This document shows, one piece after another, positions 1 to 7,490 of a stretch of 13,337 bases of DNA. Location: NCBI GenBank assembly GCA_017934845.1, contig JAGBIR010000108.1, positions 1 to 13,337 on the forward strand, given 5' to 3'. Origin of the DNA: Alistipes sp. (GTDB taxonomy: Bacteria > Bacteroidota > Bacteroidia > Bacteroidales > Rikenellaceae). The position numbers were made by a program, and so were the translations under genes. The stretch's first letter is position 1. Every line of letters starts with the position of its first letter. A model generated the notes under the pieces. That model was not told the origin of the DNA. It made no database searches and saw only the letters and a program-made list of their open reading frames with translations.

Positions 1-351
1 CTTTTGGAACTCTTCTTCGGTAAGAATGTTGTCACTACAACTACCGAGCGTTTCTATGTTGTAGTCGATGCAGCTACCAAAGATTACACCATTGCCAATT
101 TCTCGAAGAGCGCAGGCTTCAGCCCCGCAGGCGACGCCATCACGCTCCACATCACACCTTCGGGCAAGTTCAAGACAACGGTTGCGGCCGAGGCCGACCC
201 GAAAGCCAAATCGGTTATGCCTATCCGCGTTGCCGACTTGTCTGTTTGCGAGGTTAAGGTTGGCGACAACGTATTCCCGACAAAGCACTCTATACTTCCT
301 GTTTTCGAGTTTGGTCGTACGATTTATGTAGCTGCTCCGGCAGAGAAATAG
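1..351 (+). CDS. DUF4831-like protein, C-terminal part (5' end outside window)
   Basis: The frame is open from the first base of the window, so this is the 3' end of a longer gene. The apparent TTG start at position 4 is probably internal. About 116 residues are visible, ending at TAG 349-351. The segment opens with LLELFFG followed by a Thr-rich strand, and near the end has LPVFEFGRT. By memory this resembles the C-terminal pattern of DUF4831 proteins of Bacteroidetes (an LLxLFxG-type segment, then LPVAQFGRT-like near the end). DUF4831 proteins are usually exported and have no known function. No membrane segment or catalytic motif is visible in this part. The gene lies 7 nt upstream of the alkD-like gene on the same strand, so the two may be co-transcribed. 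The coding call is firm; the family assignment is an inference from short motifs. Confidence 0.55.
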   Translation, partial: LLELFFGKNVVTTTTERFYVVVDAATKDYTIANFSKSAGFSPAGDAITLHITPSGKFKTTVAAEADPKAKSVMPIRVADLSVCEVKVGDNVFPTKHSILPVFEFGRTIYVAAPAEK

Positions 352-358
352 TTTAGAC

Positions 359-988
359 GTGGGACAGACCGAGAGAATGATATTCCTTTTGGGCGAGTTG
401 CGGCGCGAGATGAATGGTGCCGTAGCCGATGCTATGCGCTATTATGGTTCGCGCTATGGACTTAATTATGGCGTTAGCCTACCTACCATTCGCAGCATTG
501 CCGCCAAGGAGCCTCAGGATAACGATTTGGCACTATATCTTTTTAAGCAGGATGTCCGCGAATTGCGTTTGGCAGCTCTACACATTGCCGAGCCAAGCAA
601 GTTCGAGGATAGCGCAGAGGAGTGGCGCAATGGCATCACAACATCGGAGATCGCCGAAGAGATGGCCTTTGCACTACTACGCCACGTTGAGTCGATAGAA
701 CAACTCTATCACGATTGGAGTCAGTCGGGTGATGAGTTAGCGACCTACGCTGTTATTATGGCAGCTACCCGCAGTCGTATAGCATCAGAGTGCGCTACCC
801 TCGACCCTCTGCCGGCAATTGTCGCACGGCATCCTCATTCGCGCCTAATTGCGCAAGCGGCGGTTGCCCTGCTATCGACGGCAATGCAGACCCTGCCGAC
901 CGGCAAGATTAAGACCTTAATAGAGGAGCTACCGCCCTGCAAGGCAACAGATTATATCAACGAAGAGATGGCGTGGCGTATGGAGTAA
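359..988 (+). CDS. AlkD-like DNA alkylation repair protein (HEAT-like repeats)
   Basis: The product is 209 residues and almost entirely predicted helical, with Leu/Ala-rich amphipathic helices. It resembles Bacteroidetes proteins annotated as DNA alkylation repair enzymes of the AlkD/AlkC HEAT-like superfamily. The stretches YGLNYGVSLPTIRSIA (about 33-48) and DVRELRLAALHIAEPSKF (about 65-82) are typical of that group. AlkD proteins excise bulky or cationic alkylated bases such as 3- and 7-methylpurines without base flipping. I cannot map the catalytic Trp/Asp/Arg set with certainty, so glycosylase activity is inferred. The start is GTG at 359, 7 nt after the preceding stop; an in-frame ATG at 377 would shorten the product by 6 residues. 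The last codons and the stop lie inside a terminator hairpin (972-1006). Confidence 0.65.
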   Translation: MGQTERMIFLLGELRREMNGAVADAMRYYGSRYGLNYGVSLPTIRSIAAKEPQDNDLALYLFKQDVRELRLAALHIAEPSKFEDSAEEWRNGITTSEIAEEMAFALLRHVESIEQLYHDWSQSGDELATYAVIMAATRSRIASECATLDPLPAIVARHPHSRLIAQAAVALLSTAMQTLPTGKIKTLIEELPPCKATDYINEEMAWRME

Positions 989-1006
989 TCCATACCCACG
1001 TTTTTT
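972..1006 (+). terminator. Intrinsic terminator overlapping the alkD-like stop codon
   Basis: CGTGG (972-976) pairs with CCACG (996-1000), and GTATGGA (978-984) pairs with TCCATAC (989-995), with C977 bulged. This gives 12 base pairs closed by a GTAA loop, a GNRA-type tetraloop. Six T residues follow at 1001-1006. The loop contains the TAA stop (986-988) of the alkD-like gene. There is no U-tract on the other strand, so it should act only on + strand transcripts. Confidence 0.8.
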
Positions 1007-1028
1007 CATCAGCAACTCCATTAGCCAG

Positions 1029-1352
1029 TCAAAAGGCCTCAACTCGCTCATAACGATAGACCACCTCCGACAAACTCTCCAACGACAACACCCCACTCTC
1101 GCGCCATAGTTTCCGCCCACTTAAGAAAATCATCAGCGTAGGGACTGCCATTATGCGGAAGTGTTCAACAAGCTCGGCATTTTCGAAGTGGTCGATATCT
1201 ATACGCACAACATCCACCAAGCCACGCATCCGCTCCTCAAGTCTATCCAACGTATAGTGCATCGCCTTACACGGCCCGCACCACGAGGCATAGAAATCGA
1301 CAAGCGTTAGCTTATTGTGCGCCGTGATAGCATTAAATTCCCTCAAAGTCAT
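1029..1352 (-). CDS. Small thioredoxin-family protein
   Basis: The product is 107 residues from the ATG at 1352. It is a single thioredoxin domain with the redox motif WCGPC at residues 24-28 (preceded by LVDFYAS) and the cis-proline in AVPTL (Pro71). It has no signal peptide, so it is probably a cytoplasmic disulfide reductase that receives electrons from thioredoxin reductase. The open frame runs further upstream to 1493. That extension is Arg/His-rich, unlike thioredoxins, and crosses the radA terminator, so the internal ATG is the better start. The gene follows radA on the same strand but lies beyond that terminator and probably has its own promoter. The sequence upstream of the ATG is AT-rich with a near, but not exact, TAnnTTTG match (TAAAATTTG). 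No clear terminator follows the gene. The exact thioredoxin paralogue cannot be named. Confidence 0.88.
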   Translation of the reverse strand: MTLREFNAITAHNKLTLVDFYASWCGPCKAMHYTLDRLEERMRGLVDVVRIDIDHFENAELVEHFRIMAVPTLMIFLSGRKLWRESGVLSLESLSEVVYRYERVEAF

Positions 1353-1437
1353 AATATCAAATTTTATGGCAGATTCAAAACTCCTATCGTGAGGTTGCCG
1401 AGCGTTACGCCCTCGCGGCCGCCAAACCCGATGGCAT

Positions 1438-1479
1438 AAAAAGAGCCTCTCCCGATTATTATCATCGGAAGAGGCACTC
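1438..1479 (-). terminator. Intrinsic terminator of the LytM-like/dxr/rseP/radA operon
   Basis: On the - strand, GCCTCTTCCGAT (1475-1464) pairs with ATCGGGAGAGGC (1456-1445) around a 7-nt loop. All 12 positions pair if one G-U wobble is allowed. A run of five T (1442-1438 on the - strand) follows. Read on the + strand, the wobble becomes an A-C mismatch and there is no T run, so the element faces the - strand. It lies 46 nt after the radA stop and upstream of the thioredoxin gene. Confidence 0.85.
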
Positions 1480-1524
1480 AAAAAACATACCACGTCGCTA
1501 CTCTATTATCGATTCTTCGCCGAA

Positions 1525-2901
1525 TCAAATCTTATCACAAAAGAGCGCGGGTGGCAACTCGCCAATATTGTTAATATACACGACTTCAATATTTTTCGTC
1601 ACTTTTAATGTCTTACGCAAAAATCCCGATACGATGATTCGCTTAAAGCCCAAACGTGCCGCCTCGCTTACACGCTGCTCGGTGCGCGGAGCGGGACGTA
1701 CCTCGCCCGAAAGACCTATCTCGCCGGCACAGCATACGCCATCAGCTACGGCTCGGTCGTAATACGACGATACGACAGATGCCACGACAGCAAGATCCAA
1801 TCCCGGGTCGGCAACCTTAAATCCTCCGGCAAAATTCAGGAAGACATCCTTCTGGAACATCTTCATTCCGACCCTCTTCTCCAAAACTGCCAAAAGCATA
1901 CTCATTCGTCGGGGATCGTAACCCGTAGCATTGCGTTGCGGTGTTCCATACGCAGCATTGCTCACCAACGCCTGTACCTCGATCAGATAGGGACGAATAC
2001 CATCTACCGAAGCACCTACGGCAATGCCGCTTAACGGCTCTTCATAGTGCGACAGAAGTATCTCCGATGGGTTATCCACCGCACGAAGACCCTTATCCAT
2101 CATCTCAAACACGCCAATCTCGAACGTTGCGCCAAAACGGTTCTTTATGCCTCGCAATATACGATTTACATTGTTGCTGTCGCCCTCAAACTGCAAAACC
2201 ACATCGACAATATGCTCCAAAATCTTTGGGCCAGCAATAGTTCCATCTTTGGTTATATGGCCAATAATGAATATCGAAGTTCCCGTCGTCTTGGCATACT
2301 TCAACAGCGATGCCGCACACTCTCGTATCTGTGACACGCTGCCAGCCGACGACTCCAGCGTCTCGGTATAGATGGTTTGAATCGAGTCGATAACCACTAC
2401 GTCGGGGTTATACTGCTTAATCTGCGCAAAGATATTCTCCAGCAGAGTCTCCGAATATATGTAGCACTCCTCGTTGCCGATACCTATTCGCTCGGCACGC
2501 ATACCGATCTGCTCGGCCGACTCCTCACCCGAGACATACAACGTACGAAGGCCGTGGGCCGTTAAAGCCAACTGAAGGCTCAAGGTCGATTTGCCTATGC
2601 CCGGCTCACCACCCAGCAACACCAGCGATCCAGGGACAAGACCACCGCCCAGCACACGATTGACCTCGCTGTTTTTAAGGTCTAATCGACGATGTGATGC
2701 ACGCTCAATCTCACCCACACGCTGCGGCTGTTGATGCGGCATATCGCTCAACGCCACCGATGCCGAATTCGAGCCACTCGCCTTGGCTACAATCTCCTCG
2801 GTAAAGGTATCCCACTGCCCGCACGAAGGGCATTTACCCAACCACTTGGGAGCTTCGAAGCCGCACTCTCGACAAAAATATGCCTTCTTGACCTTTGCCA
2901 T
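1525..2901 (-). CDS. radA: DNA repair / recombination ATPase RadA (Sms)
   Basis: The product is 458 residues, the usual length for bacterial RadA. An N-terminal zinc finger has Cys10, Cys13, Cys24 and Cys27. The RecA-like ATPase core has Walker A GGEPGIGKST (97-106) and Walker B VVVIDSIQT (168-176). The RadA-specific KNRFG motif is at 253-257. The C-terminal part (about 285-458) is the Lon-protease-like domain, including VGASVDGIRPYLIEVQALV. In other bacteria RadA is a hexameric DnaB-like motor that drives branch migration and extends D-loops during recombination. The ATG at 2901 places the zinc finger at the usual distance from the N-terminus. The gene starts 12 nt after the rseP stop, so it is probably the last gene of that operon, and a strong terminator follows. 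Confidence 0.97.
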   Translation of the reverse strand: MAKVKKAYFCRECGFEAPKWLGKCPSCGQWDTFTEEIVAKASGSNSASVALSDMPHQQPQRVGEIERASHRRLDLKNSEVNRVLGGGLVPGSLVLLGGEPGIGKSTLSLQLALTAHGLRTLYVSGEESAEQIGMRAERIGIGNEECYIYSETLLENIFAQIKQYNPDVVVIDSIQTIYTETLESSAGSVSQIRECAASLLKYAKTTGTSIFIIGHITKDGTIAGPKILEHIVDVVLQFEGDSNNVNRILRGIKNRFGATFEIGVFEMMDKGLRAVDNPSEILLSHYEEPLSGIAVGASVDGIRPYLIEVQALVSNAAYGTPQRNATGYDPRRMSMLLAVLEKRVGMKMFQKDVFLNFAGGFKVADPGLDLAVVASVVSSYYDRAVADGVCCAGEIGLSGEVRPAPRTEQRVSEAARLGFKRIIVSGFLRKTLKVTKNIEVVYINNIGELPPALFCDKI

Positions 2902-2913
2902 AATAATCAGATA

Positions 2914-4239
2914 CTAACCTACAAACAGGCGGTAAATATCGTTTCCGTTGGCATAGATTATAAGAGCCAACAAAATGAAGAATCCGATATACTGCATAAT
3001 CTCCAAAAACTTATCGCTCGGCTTGCGGCCTGTAATAATCTCCCACAGCGTAAACAATGCGTGGCCACCGTCCAAGCCCGGAATAGGCAAAATATTAAGC
3101 ACCGCCAACATAATCGACAACATAGCGGTCATCGACCAGAAGCGCATCCAATCCCACTCCGAGGGGAAAATCTTACCAATAGCGATAAATCCGCCCAACT
3201 CCTCATACATCTTTGTTTTGGGTTGGAAGATAAGTTTCAGCTGCTCCCAATACTCCTGAATAGCCTCGCCTGCCATATTTACACCCGCGGGAATAGCCTG
3301 CAGGAATGTAAATTCGCGAGTGCGCGGCTGGAAGATATCGGTATCGATAATCACACCTATCTTACCCTCGTCGTTAACCGCCACGCGCATATCGAGTTTT
3401 TCGCCACCACGCAACACCGAGAGCATTACGCTGTCGCCCTTATACTCCTCCTGCAACAAAGTGGTAGCCTCAACAACACCCACAAAAGGTTTACCATTGA
3501 ATGCAACAACCTCATCGCCCGACACCAATCCTGCCTCCATAGCACCTACCGAAGCGACCGAATCGACGATAAACGGCATACACACCATATAAAGGTCGGT
3601 AAAGGTCTTCTCGCGGCGCATAGCAAGCAAATCGTCGAAAGGAATAGTAAATGAATGTTGCTCACCACCACGCTCAACAACAATGTCGCGAGCATCCTTT
3701 GTCAAAAGCAACTTTGTACGAATCTCGGTAATATCGTCAATCGGCTCGCCATCAATCGAGAGAATCTTATCTCCATCGCGGAAGCCCATCTTCTCACCCG
3801 CCTCGTTAAAGACATATCCCCAACGCACATCCTCGTTTGCCATATATGACTCGCCATAAGTATAGCGCAAGCCCGTATAGATCATCATTGCCAACAGCAC
3901 GTTCATAATCACGCCGGCAATCATCACCATAAAACGCTGCCACGCCGGTTTTGCGCGGAACTCCCACGGCTGCACGGGCTGCTTCATCTGCTCGGTATCC
4001 ATCGACTCGTCGATCATACCTGCAATCTTCACATAGCCGCCCAAAGGCAACCATCCGAGGCCATACTCCGTGTCGCCGCGCTTAAACTTAAAGAGCGAGA
4101 ACCACGGATCAAAGAATATGTAAAACTTCTCGACGCGAATCTTGAATATACGCGCCATAATAAAATGTCCAAATTCGTGTATCGCTACCAAGAGCGACAG
4201 ACTCATAAAAAATTGAATTACCTTAATTAAAATATCCAT
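2914..4239 (-). CDS. rseP: RseP-like site-2 intramembrane zinc protease
   Basis: The product is 441 residues. The first membrane segment (about 7-29) carries the zinc-binding HEFGH (21-25), and the last part carries the matching NILPIPGLDGG (382-392), where Asp390 is the third zinc ligand. Two PDZ domains lie between them: about 140-200 (GYVFNEAGEKMGFRDGDKIL) and about 222-290 (SVASVGAMEAGLVSGDEVV). Further hydrophobic segments are at about 103-125, 365-385 and 412-432. This is the architecture of the RseP/YaeL/EcfE family, which cuts membrane proteins such as anti-sigma factors or leftover signal peptides after a first cleavage by another protease. All the catalytic residues are present. The gene is 16 nt downstream of dxr and 12 nt upstream of radA. 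The natural substrate in this organism cannot be told from the window. Confidence 0.96.
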   Translation of the reverse strand: MDILIKVIQFFMSLSLLVAIHEFGHFIMARIFKIRVEKFYIFFDPWFSLFKFKRGDTEYGLGWLPLGGYVKIAGMIDESMDTEQMKQPVQPWEFRAKPAWQRFMVMIAGVIMNVLLAMMIYTGLRYTYGESYMANEDVRWGYVFNEAGEKMGFRDGDKILSIDGEPIDDITEIRTKLLLTKDARDIVVERGGEQHSFTIPFDDLLAMRREKTFTDLYMVCMPFIVDSVASVGAMEAGLVSGDEVVAFNGKPFVGVVEATTLLQEEYKGDSVMLSVLRGGEKLDMRVAVNDEGKIGVIIDTDIFQPRTREFTFLQAIPAGVNMAGEAIQEYWEQLKLIFQPKTKMYEELGGFIAIGKIFPSEWDWMRFWSMTAMLSIMLAVLNILPIPGLDGGHALFTLWEIITGRKPSDKFLEIMQYIGFFILLALIIYANGNDIYRLFVG

Positions 4240-4255
4240 CTTATTACATTAAAAT

Positions 4256-5410
4256 TTATTTCAACTTCAAATACTCTGCAGCCAAAGCTCTCGACTCGAG
4301 ATTCGACGCAGCATAATCGTCCAACGTAGGCTGTGCAACAAACGTAGCACGACTCTGGGCATACTCTATTGCGCCCACAATATCGGGATAGCGGCACTTA
4401 CCGGCCAAGAAGGCTGCCACAGCAACCTCGTTCGAGCCATTCATCACGCACGCTGCCGTACCGCCTCGACGCAACGAATCGTAGGCTATATCGAGTGCGG
4501 GATACTTCACGCGGTCAACCTCTGCAAACGTAAGTGTCGGGTGTGCCAAAAAATCGAATCTCTCCGATGGGCGCGAAGCACGATAAGGATACATTAAAGC
4601 GTAGCTGATAGGCATGTGCATGTCGGGGCTACCAAGTTGCGCTTTTATGGCTCCATCCTCGAACTCTACCATCGAATGTACTATCGATTGAGGGTGAATC
4701 AGCACAGATATCTGCTCGGCCGGAATACCGAACAACCAGTGCGCCTCGATAACCTCAAAGCCCTTGTTTACAAGCGTTGCCGAGTCGATTGTTATCTTCG
4801 CTCCCATCTGCCACTGCGGATGTTTCAACGCCTGCTCGGCTGTAACATCAGCCAGCTTCTCTATCGGCAGGTCGCGCAACGCACCACCGCTACAAGTGAC
4901 AATCAATCGACGGATGGGCGAATGTTCGCCCACCAGACACTGAAAAATTGCCGAATGTTCCGAGTCGATAGGCATAATAGGCACACGATGCTCGGCCGCC
5001 AGACGCATTACAATATCGCCACCAACAACCAGTGTCTCCTTATTTGCCAAAGCGACCTTCTTGCCCGCCTTGATTGCTGCCACAGTAGGTCGCAAACCGG
5101 CATAGCCGACAAGGGCATTAACCACAACATCCACCTCGGAGCTTGCCACAAGCGACTCCATTTCGGCCTCGCCGGCAAACACCTTGATTGGATAATCGGC
5201 CAAGGCCTGCTTAAGTGGTTCATATTTTGATTCGTCGGCAATTACCACACAATCGACGTCAAACTCTATCGCCTGACGTGCCAGAGGCTCCCAATTAGAG
5301 TGTGCAGCAAGCGAAGTAACCTCAAAAAGATGAGGATTTTCAGCCACAATATCGAGTGTCTGCACACCTATAGATCCCGTTGATCCGAGAATTGACAATC
5401 GCTGTTTCAT
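4256..5410 (-). CDS. dxr: 1-deoxy-D-xylulose 5-phosphate reductoisomerase
   Basis: The product is 384 residues, typical of Dxr/IspC. The enzyme converts 1-deoxy-D-xylulose 5-phosphate to 2-C-methyl-D-erythritol 4-phosphate with NADPH, the committed step of the MEP isoprenoid pathway and the target of fosmidomycin. The N-terminal NADPH-binding motif is GSTGSIG (9-15). ALANKETLVVGG is at 120-131. The metal-binding motif DSEH is at 149-152, giving Asp149 and Glu151, and the third ligand is Glu219 in NKGFE (215-219). TCSGGALRD at 172-180 matches the substrate-closing loop region. The ATG at 5410 puts the Rossmann motif at the expected place. The gene lies 15 nt after the LytM-like gene and 16 nt before rseP, so it is within the same operon. 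Confidence 0.97.
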   Translation of the reverse strand: MKQRLSILGSTGSIGVQTLDIVAENPHLFEVTSLAAHSNWEPLARQAIEFDVDCVVIADESKYEPLKQALADYPIKVFAGEAEMESLVASSEVDVVVNALVGYAGLRPTVAAIKAGKKVALANKETLVVGGDIVMRLAAEHRVPIMPIDSEHSAIFQCLVGEHSPIRRLIVTCSGGALRDLPIEKLADVTAEQALKHPQWQMGAKITIDSATLVNKGFEVIEAHWLFGIPAEQISVLIHPQSIVHSMVEFEDGAIKAQLGSPDMHMPISYALMYPYRASRPSERFDFLAHPTLTFAEVDRVKYPALDIAYDSLRRGGTAACVMNGSNEVAVAAFLAGKCRYPDIVGAIEYAQSRATFVAQPTLDDYAASNLESRALAAEYLKLK

Positions 5411-5425
5411 CCGACAAGCAATAAA

Positions 5426-6292
5426 TTAAAACACAATATAAATCTCGGGATCAACAGCCTTTCCCTCATACCACATCTCTATCTCGAACAGCGGATTAGA
5501 GCTATCGCCCACCTGCGGCATAGAGTTATAACCAATAACCTGACGGCTCTTTACCGTCTGGCCCTTATCGACCAACACTTGCGTAAGGTTTCTATATACC
5601 GACACATAGCCGTCGAAATGTTGAATCGTAACCGTAGTACCCTTATCGCCCGTAGTATTTACATCGACAACCGTTCCCTCTGCTATACTCGTTACAGGAG
5701 CATTTGGCGAGGCTTTGATACCTACACCAAGATAGTTATCTTGACGCGAGAAGTGGCGTGTAATGATTCCCTCGACGGGAGCAGCAAACACCTTGCTGCG
5801 ACCCTCTGCGCTACGCTCTCCGACACTCTGCGCCAACGAATAGATGCCCTCGCCCTCCATCTGAGCACGCAACAGAGAGTCCAACGTTGATGGCTTCACC
5901 TGCGTCTTATCGAGTTTAAGAGTATCGTTATCGGCCATAGGTTTATTTACCACAGGCGTACGACCCTCCATAATCATTGCTACATTCTCGCTATATACCA
6001 GCATATCGAGCATACGACGCTCCAACGAATCGACACGCATTATTCCCACCACCAGCTCGTCGTGCGAACGCTCGGCTGCAGTACGATAGCCCGGGAAAAT
6101 ATCCAGAATGGGGGTATATGCAACTAAAATCAACACCAGCAGGAAGAGGAAAATAGAAAATGCCGCAAGACTACCCAGCAGCCCCATAGGCGAAAGATGT
6201 ACACTCCAATCCTCGCGCTGATCGACCGGATCGCTCATCGCAAAACGTCGTTTACGAAACCAATCTTTTATACTCTTATTATTAAGTTTCAT
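5426..6292 (-). CDS. Membrane-anchored degenerate M23/LytM-fold protein
   Basis: The product is 288 residues. A basic cytoplasmic N-terminus is followed by one membrane segment (about 38-60), a linker (about 70-165) that may be helical, and a C-terminal LytM/M23 domain (about 168-285). The fold is recognisable from FAAPVEGIITRHFS, the ASPNAPVTSIAEGTVV strand, the HFDGYVSVYRNL strand and VDKGQTVKSRQVIG. The expected zinc and catalytic residues are replaced. The HxxxD motif reads Y187/G191, the YxH histidine is Asn235, and the final HxHFE motif reads NPLFE (Asn266, Leu268). It is therefore very unlikely to cleave peptidoglycan, and may be a binding or regulatory partner in the way EnvC and NlpD act on amidases. 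It is the first gene of the operon with dxr, rseP and radA, and starts about 25 nt after a probable transcription start. Confidence 0.88.
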   Translation of the reverse strand: MKLNNKSIKDWFRKRRFAMSDPVDQREDWSVHLSPMGLLGSLAAFSIFLFLLVLILVAYTPILDIFPGYRTAAERSHDELVVGIMRVDSLERRMLDMLVYSENVAMIMEGRTPVVNKPMADNDTLKLDKTQVKPSTLDSLLRAQMEGEGIYSLAQSVGERSAEGRSKVFAAPVEGIITRHFSRQDNYLGVGIKASPNAPVTSIAEGTVVDVNTTGDKGTTVTIQHFDGYVSVYRNLTQVLVDKGQTVKSRQVIGYNSMPQVGDSSNPLFEIEMWYEGKAVDPEIYIVF

Positions 6293-6323
6293 TCTCAGTA
6301 AAGCCTAATTTCACTACATTATG

Positions 6324-6355
6324 CAAATATAACTATTTTTCAACAATTTGCTCAA
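6324..6355 (-). promoter_or_regulatory. Probable promoter of the LytM-like/dxr/rseP/radA operon
   Basis: The - strand reads TATATTTG at 6331-6324, an exact match to the Bacteroidetes -7 element TAnnTTTG. A TTG at 6355-6353 lies 21 nt upstream, within the spacing expected for the -33 element. Transcription would start near 6318, about 25 nt before the ATG at 6292. This is a motif match only. Confidence 0.55.
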
Positions 6356-6459
6356 CTTTGTTTCACGTTTTTCTTCATTACAACACTATTCGCCCAATTC
6401 ACAAAGTCAAAACGGCAACCAAATATTGATTATTATTGATAAAATGATTTTTCGGATTA

Positions 6460-6478
6460 AGAATTTAGCTCAAATTCT
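6460..6478. repeat. Short palindrome in the divergent promoter region
   Basis: AGAATTT (6460-6466) and AAATTCT (6472-6478) form a perfect 7-bp inverted repeat around a 5-nt spacer. It lies 22 nt upstream of the -7 element of the nucleotidyltransferase gene, where an activator or repressor could bind. It is AT-rich, so chance is possible. Confidence 0.3.
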
Positions 6479-6500
6479 GCATTATATGCCATTTTTTTTA

Positions 6501-6508
6501 TAAATTTG
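6501..6508 (+). promoter_or_regulatory. Probable -7 promoter element of the nucleotidyltransferase gene
   Basis: TAAATTTG is an exact TAnnTTTG match, preceded by a T-rich run and located 42 nt upstream of the ATG at 6551. No clear TTG -33 element is seen at the usual distance. The inferred leader is roughly 35-40 nt and AT-rich. Confidence 0.5.
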
Positions 6509-6550
6509 CCTAACTATATACAAAAATACAATCTAAACTGATAAAAAATT

Positions 6551-7471
6551 ATGGTTAAACCTACATTACTTGTATTGGCAGCCGGAATGGGTTCTCGTTA
6601 CGGCGCCCTCAAACAGATGGATGGAGTAGGCCCTAACAATGAGGCCATCATCGATTACTCAATCTACGATGCTATTCGTGCCGGCTTTGGTAAGGTGGTA
6701 TTCGTTATTCGCCACTCTTTTGCTGATGCCTTCACTCAGGTATTCAACAAGGAGCGTTTCGGTGGTAAGATCGAGGTAGAGGTAGTATATCAGGAGCTCG
6801 ATTACCTCCCCGAGGGCTTTACTGTTCCCGAGGGCCGCGAGAAGCCTTGGGGTACTAACCACGCTTTGATTATGGCAAAGGACGCTATCAAGGAGCCTTT
6901 TGCTGTTATCAACGCTGATGACTTCTACGGTGCCGACGCTTACAAGGTTATTGGCGAGTATTTGAGCCAGCTTGGCGAGGAGAGCAACCACTATTGCATG
7001 GTTGGCTACGAGGTTAACAAGACTCTCTCGGAGAATGGTACCGTATCACGCGGTGTTTGCGAGATTGACGACAACCGTTTCCTTACCTCTATCGTTGAGC
7101 GTACAAAGATCAAGCGCAATGCCGAGGGTACTATCGTATTCCACGACTTGGGCGACGACGTAGCTTTGGAGGAGAACACCCCCGTATCAATGAACCTCTT
7201 TGGTTTCACTCCCGACTACTTCACTCATTCAGAGGAGTATTTCAAGGGCTTCCTCTCAGATCCCGCAAATCAGGCTAACCTCAAGGCTGAGTTCTTCATT
7301 CCTTTGATGGTTAACGAGTTGGTTGGTAAGGGTACTGCAAAGTTGAAGGTATTGAGTACAACTGCAAATTGGTTTGGTGTAACATATCAGGCCGATAAGC
7401 CGCAGCTTGTAGCCAAGATCGAGGAGTTGATCGAGGCTGGTGTATATCCTCGCAACCTTTGGGGCAAGTAA
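6551..7471 (+). CDS. Sugar-phosphate nucleotidyltransferase-like protein (substrate unknown)
   Basis: The product is 306 residues with the NTP_transferase fold. The nucleotide-binding signature LAAGMGSRYGALKQMDG is at 9-25, with Arg16 and Lys21 in the expected places. PWGTNHAL (99-106) corresponds to the base/sugar-recognition loop. NADDFYG (121-127) carries the metal-binding Asp123. Such enzymes join a sugar 1-phosphate to an NTP and release pyrophosphate. Bacteroidetes carry this form widely, but its substrate is not evident from the sequence. It has no left-handed beta-helix domain like GlmU, and its short C-terminal extension ends at about 300. It appears monocistronic, with its own promoter and terminator. 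Every Arg codon is CGT or CGC, a bias unlike the neighbouring folP and coaE, which suggests high expression. Confidence 0.85.
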   Translation: MVKPTLLVLAAGMGSRYGALKQMDGVGPNNEAIIDYSIYDAIRAGFGKVVFVIRHSFADAFTQVFNKERFGGKIEVEVVYQELDYLPEGFTVPEGREKPWGTNHALIMAKDAIKEPFAVINADDFYGADAYKVIGEYLSQLGEESNHYCMVGYEVNKTLSENGTVSRGVCEIDDNRFLTSIVERTKIKRNAEGTIVFHDLGDDVALEENTPVSMNLFGFTPDYFTHSEEYFKGFLSDPANQANLKAEFFIPLMVNELVGKGTAKLKVLSTTANWFGVTYQADKPQLVAKIEELIEAGVYPRNLWGK

Positions 7472-7490
7472 GAGGTTATAAAACTGCATT

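Noticed and set aside
1353..1493. N-terminal extension of the thioredoxin to 154 residues
   Set aside because: The extra 47 residues are Arg/His-rich, unlike thioredoxins, and include the radA terminator hairpin.
2731..3654. 307-codon open frame on the + strand, antisense to radA and rseP
   Set aside because: It spans the radA/rseP boundary and its translation is rich in His, Gln, Cys and Arg without any family motif. Both genes beneath it are unmistakable.
4616..5230. 204-codon + strand frame antisense to dxr
   Set aside because: Composition is unlike a real protein (Cys/His/Arg-rich) and dxr is intact with all active-site residues on the other strand.
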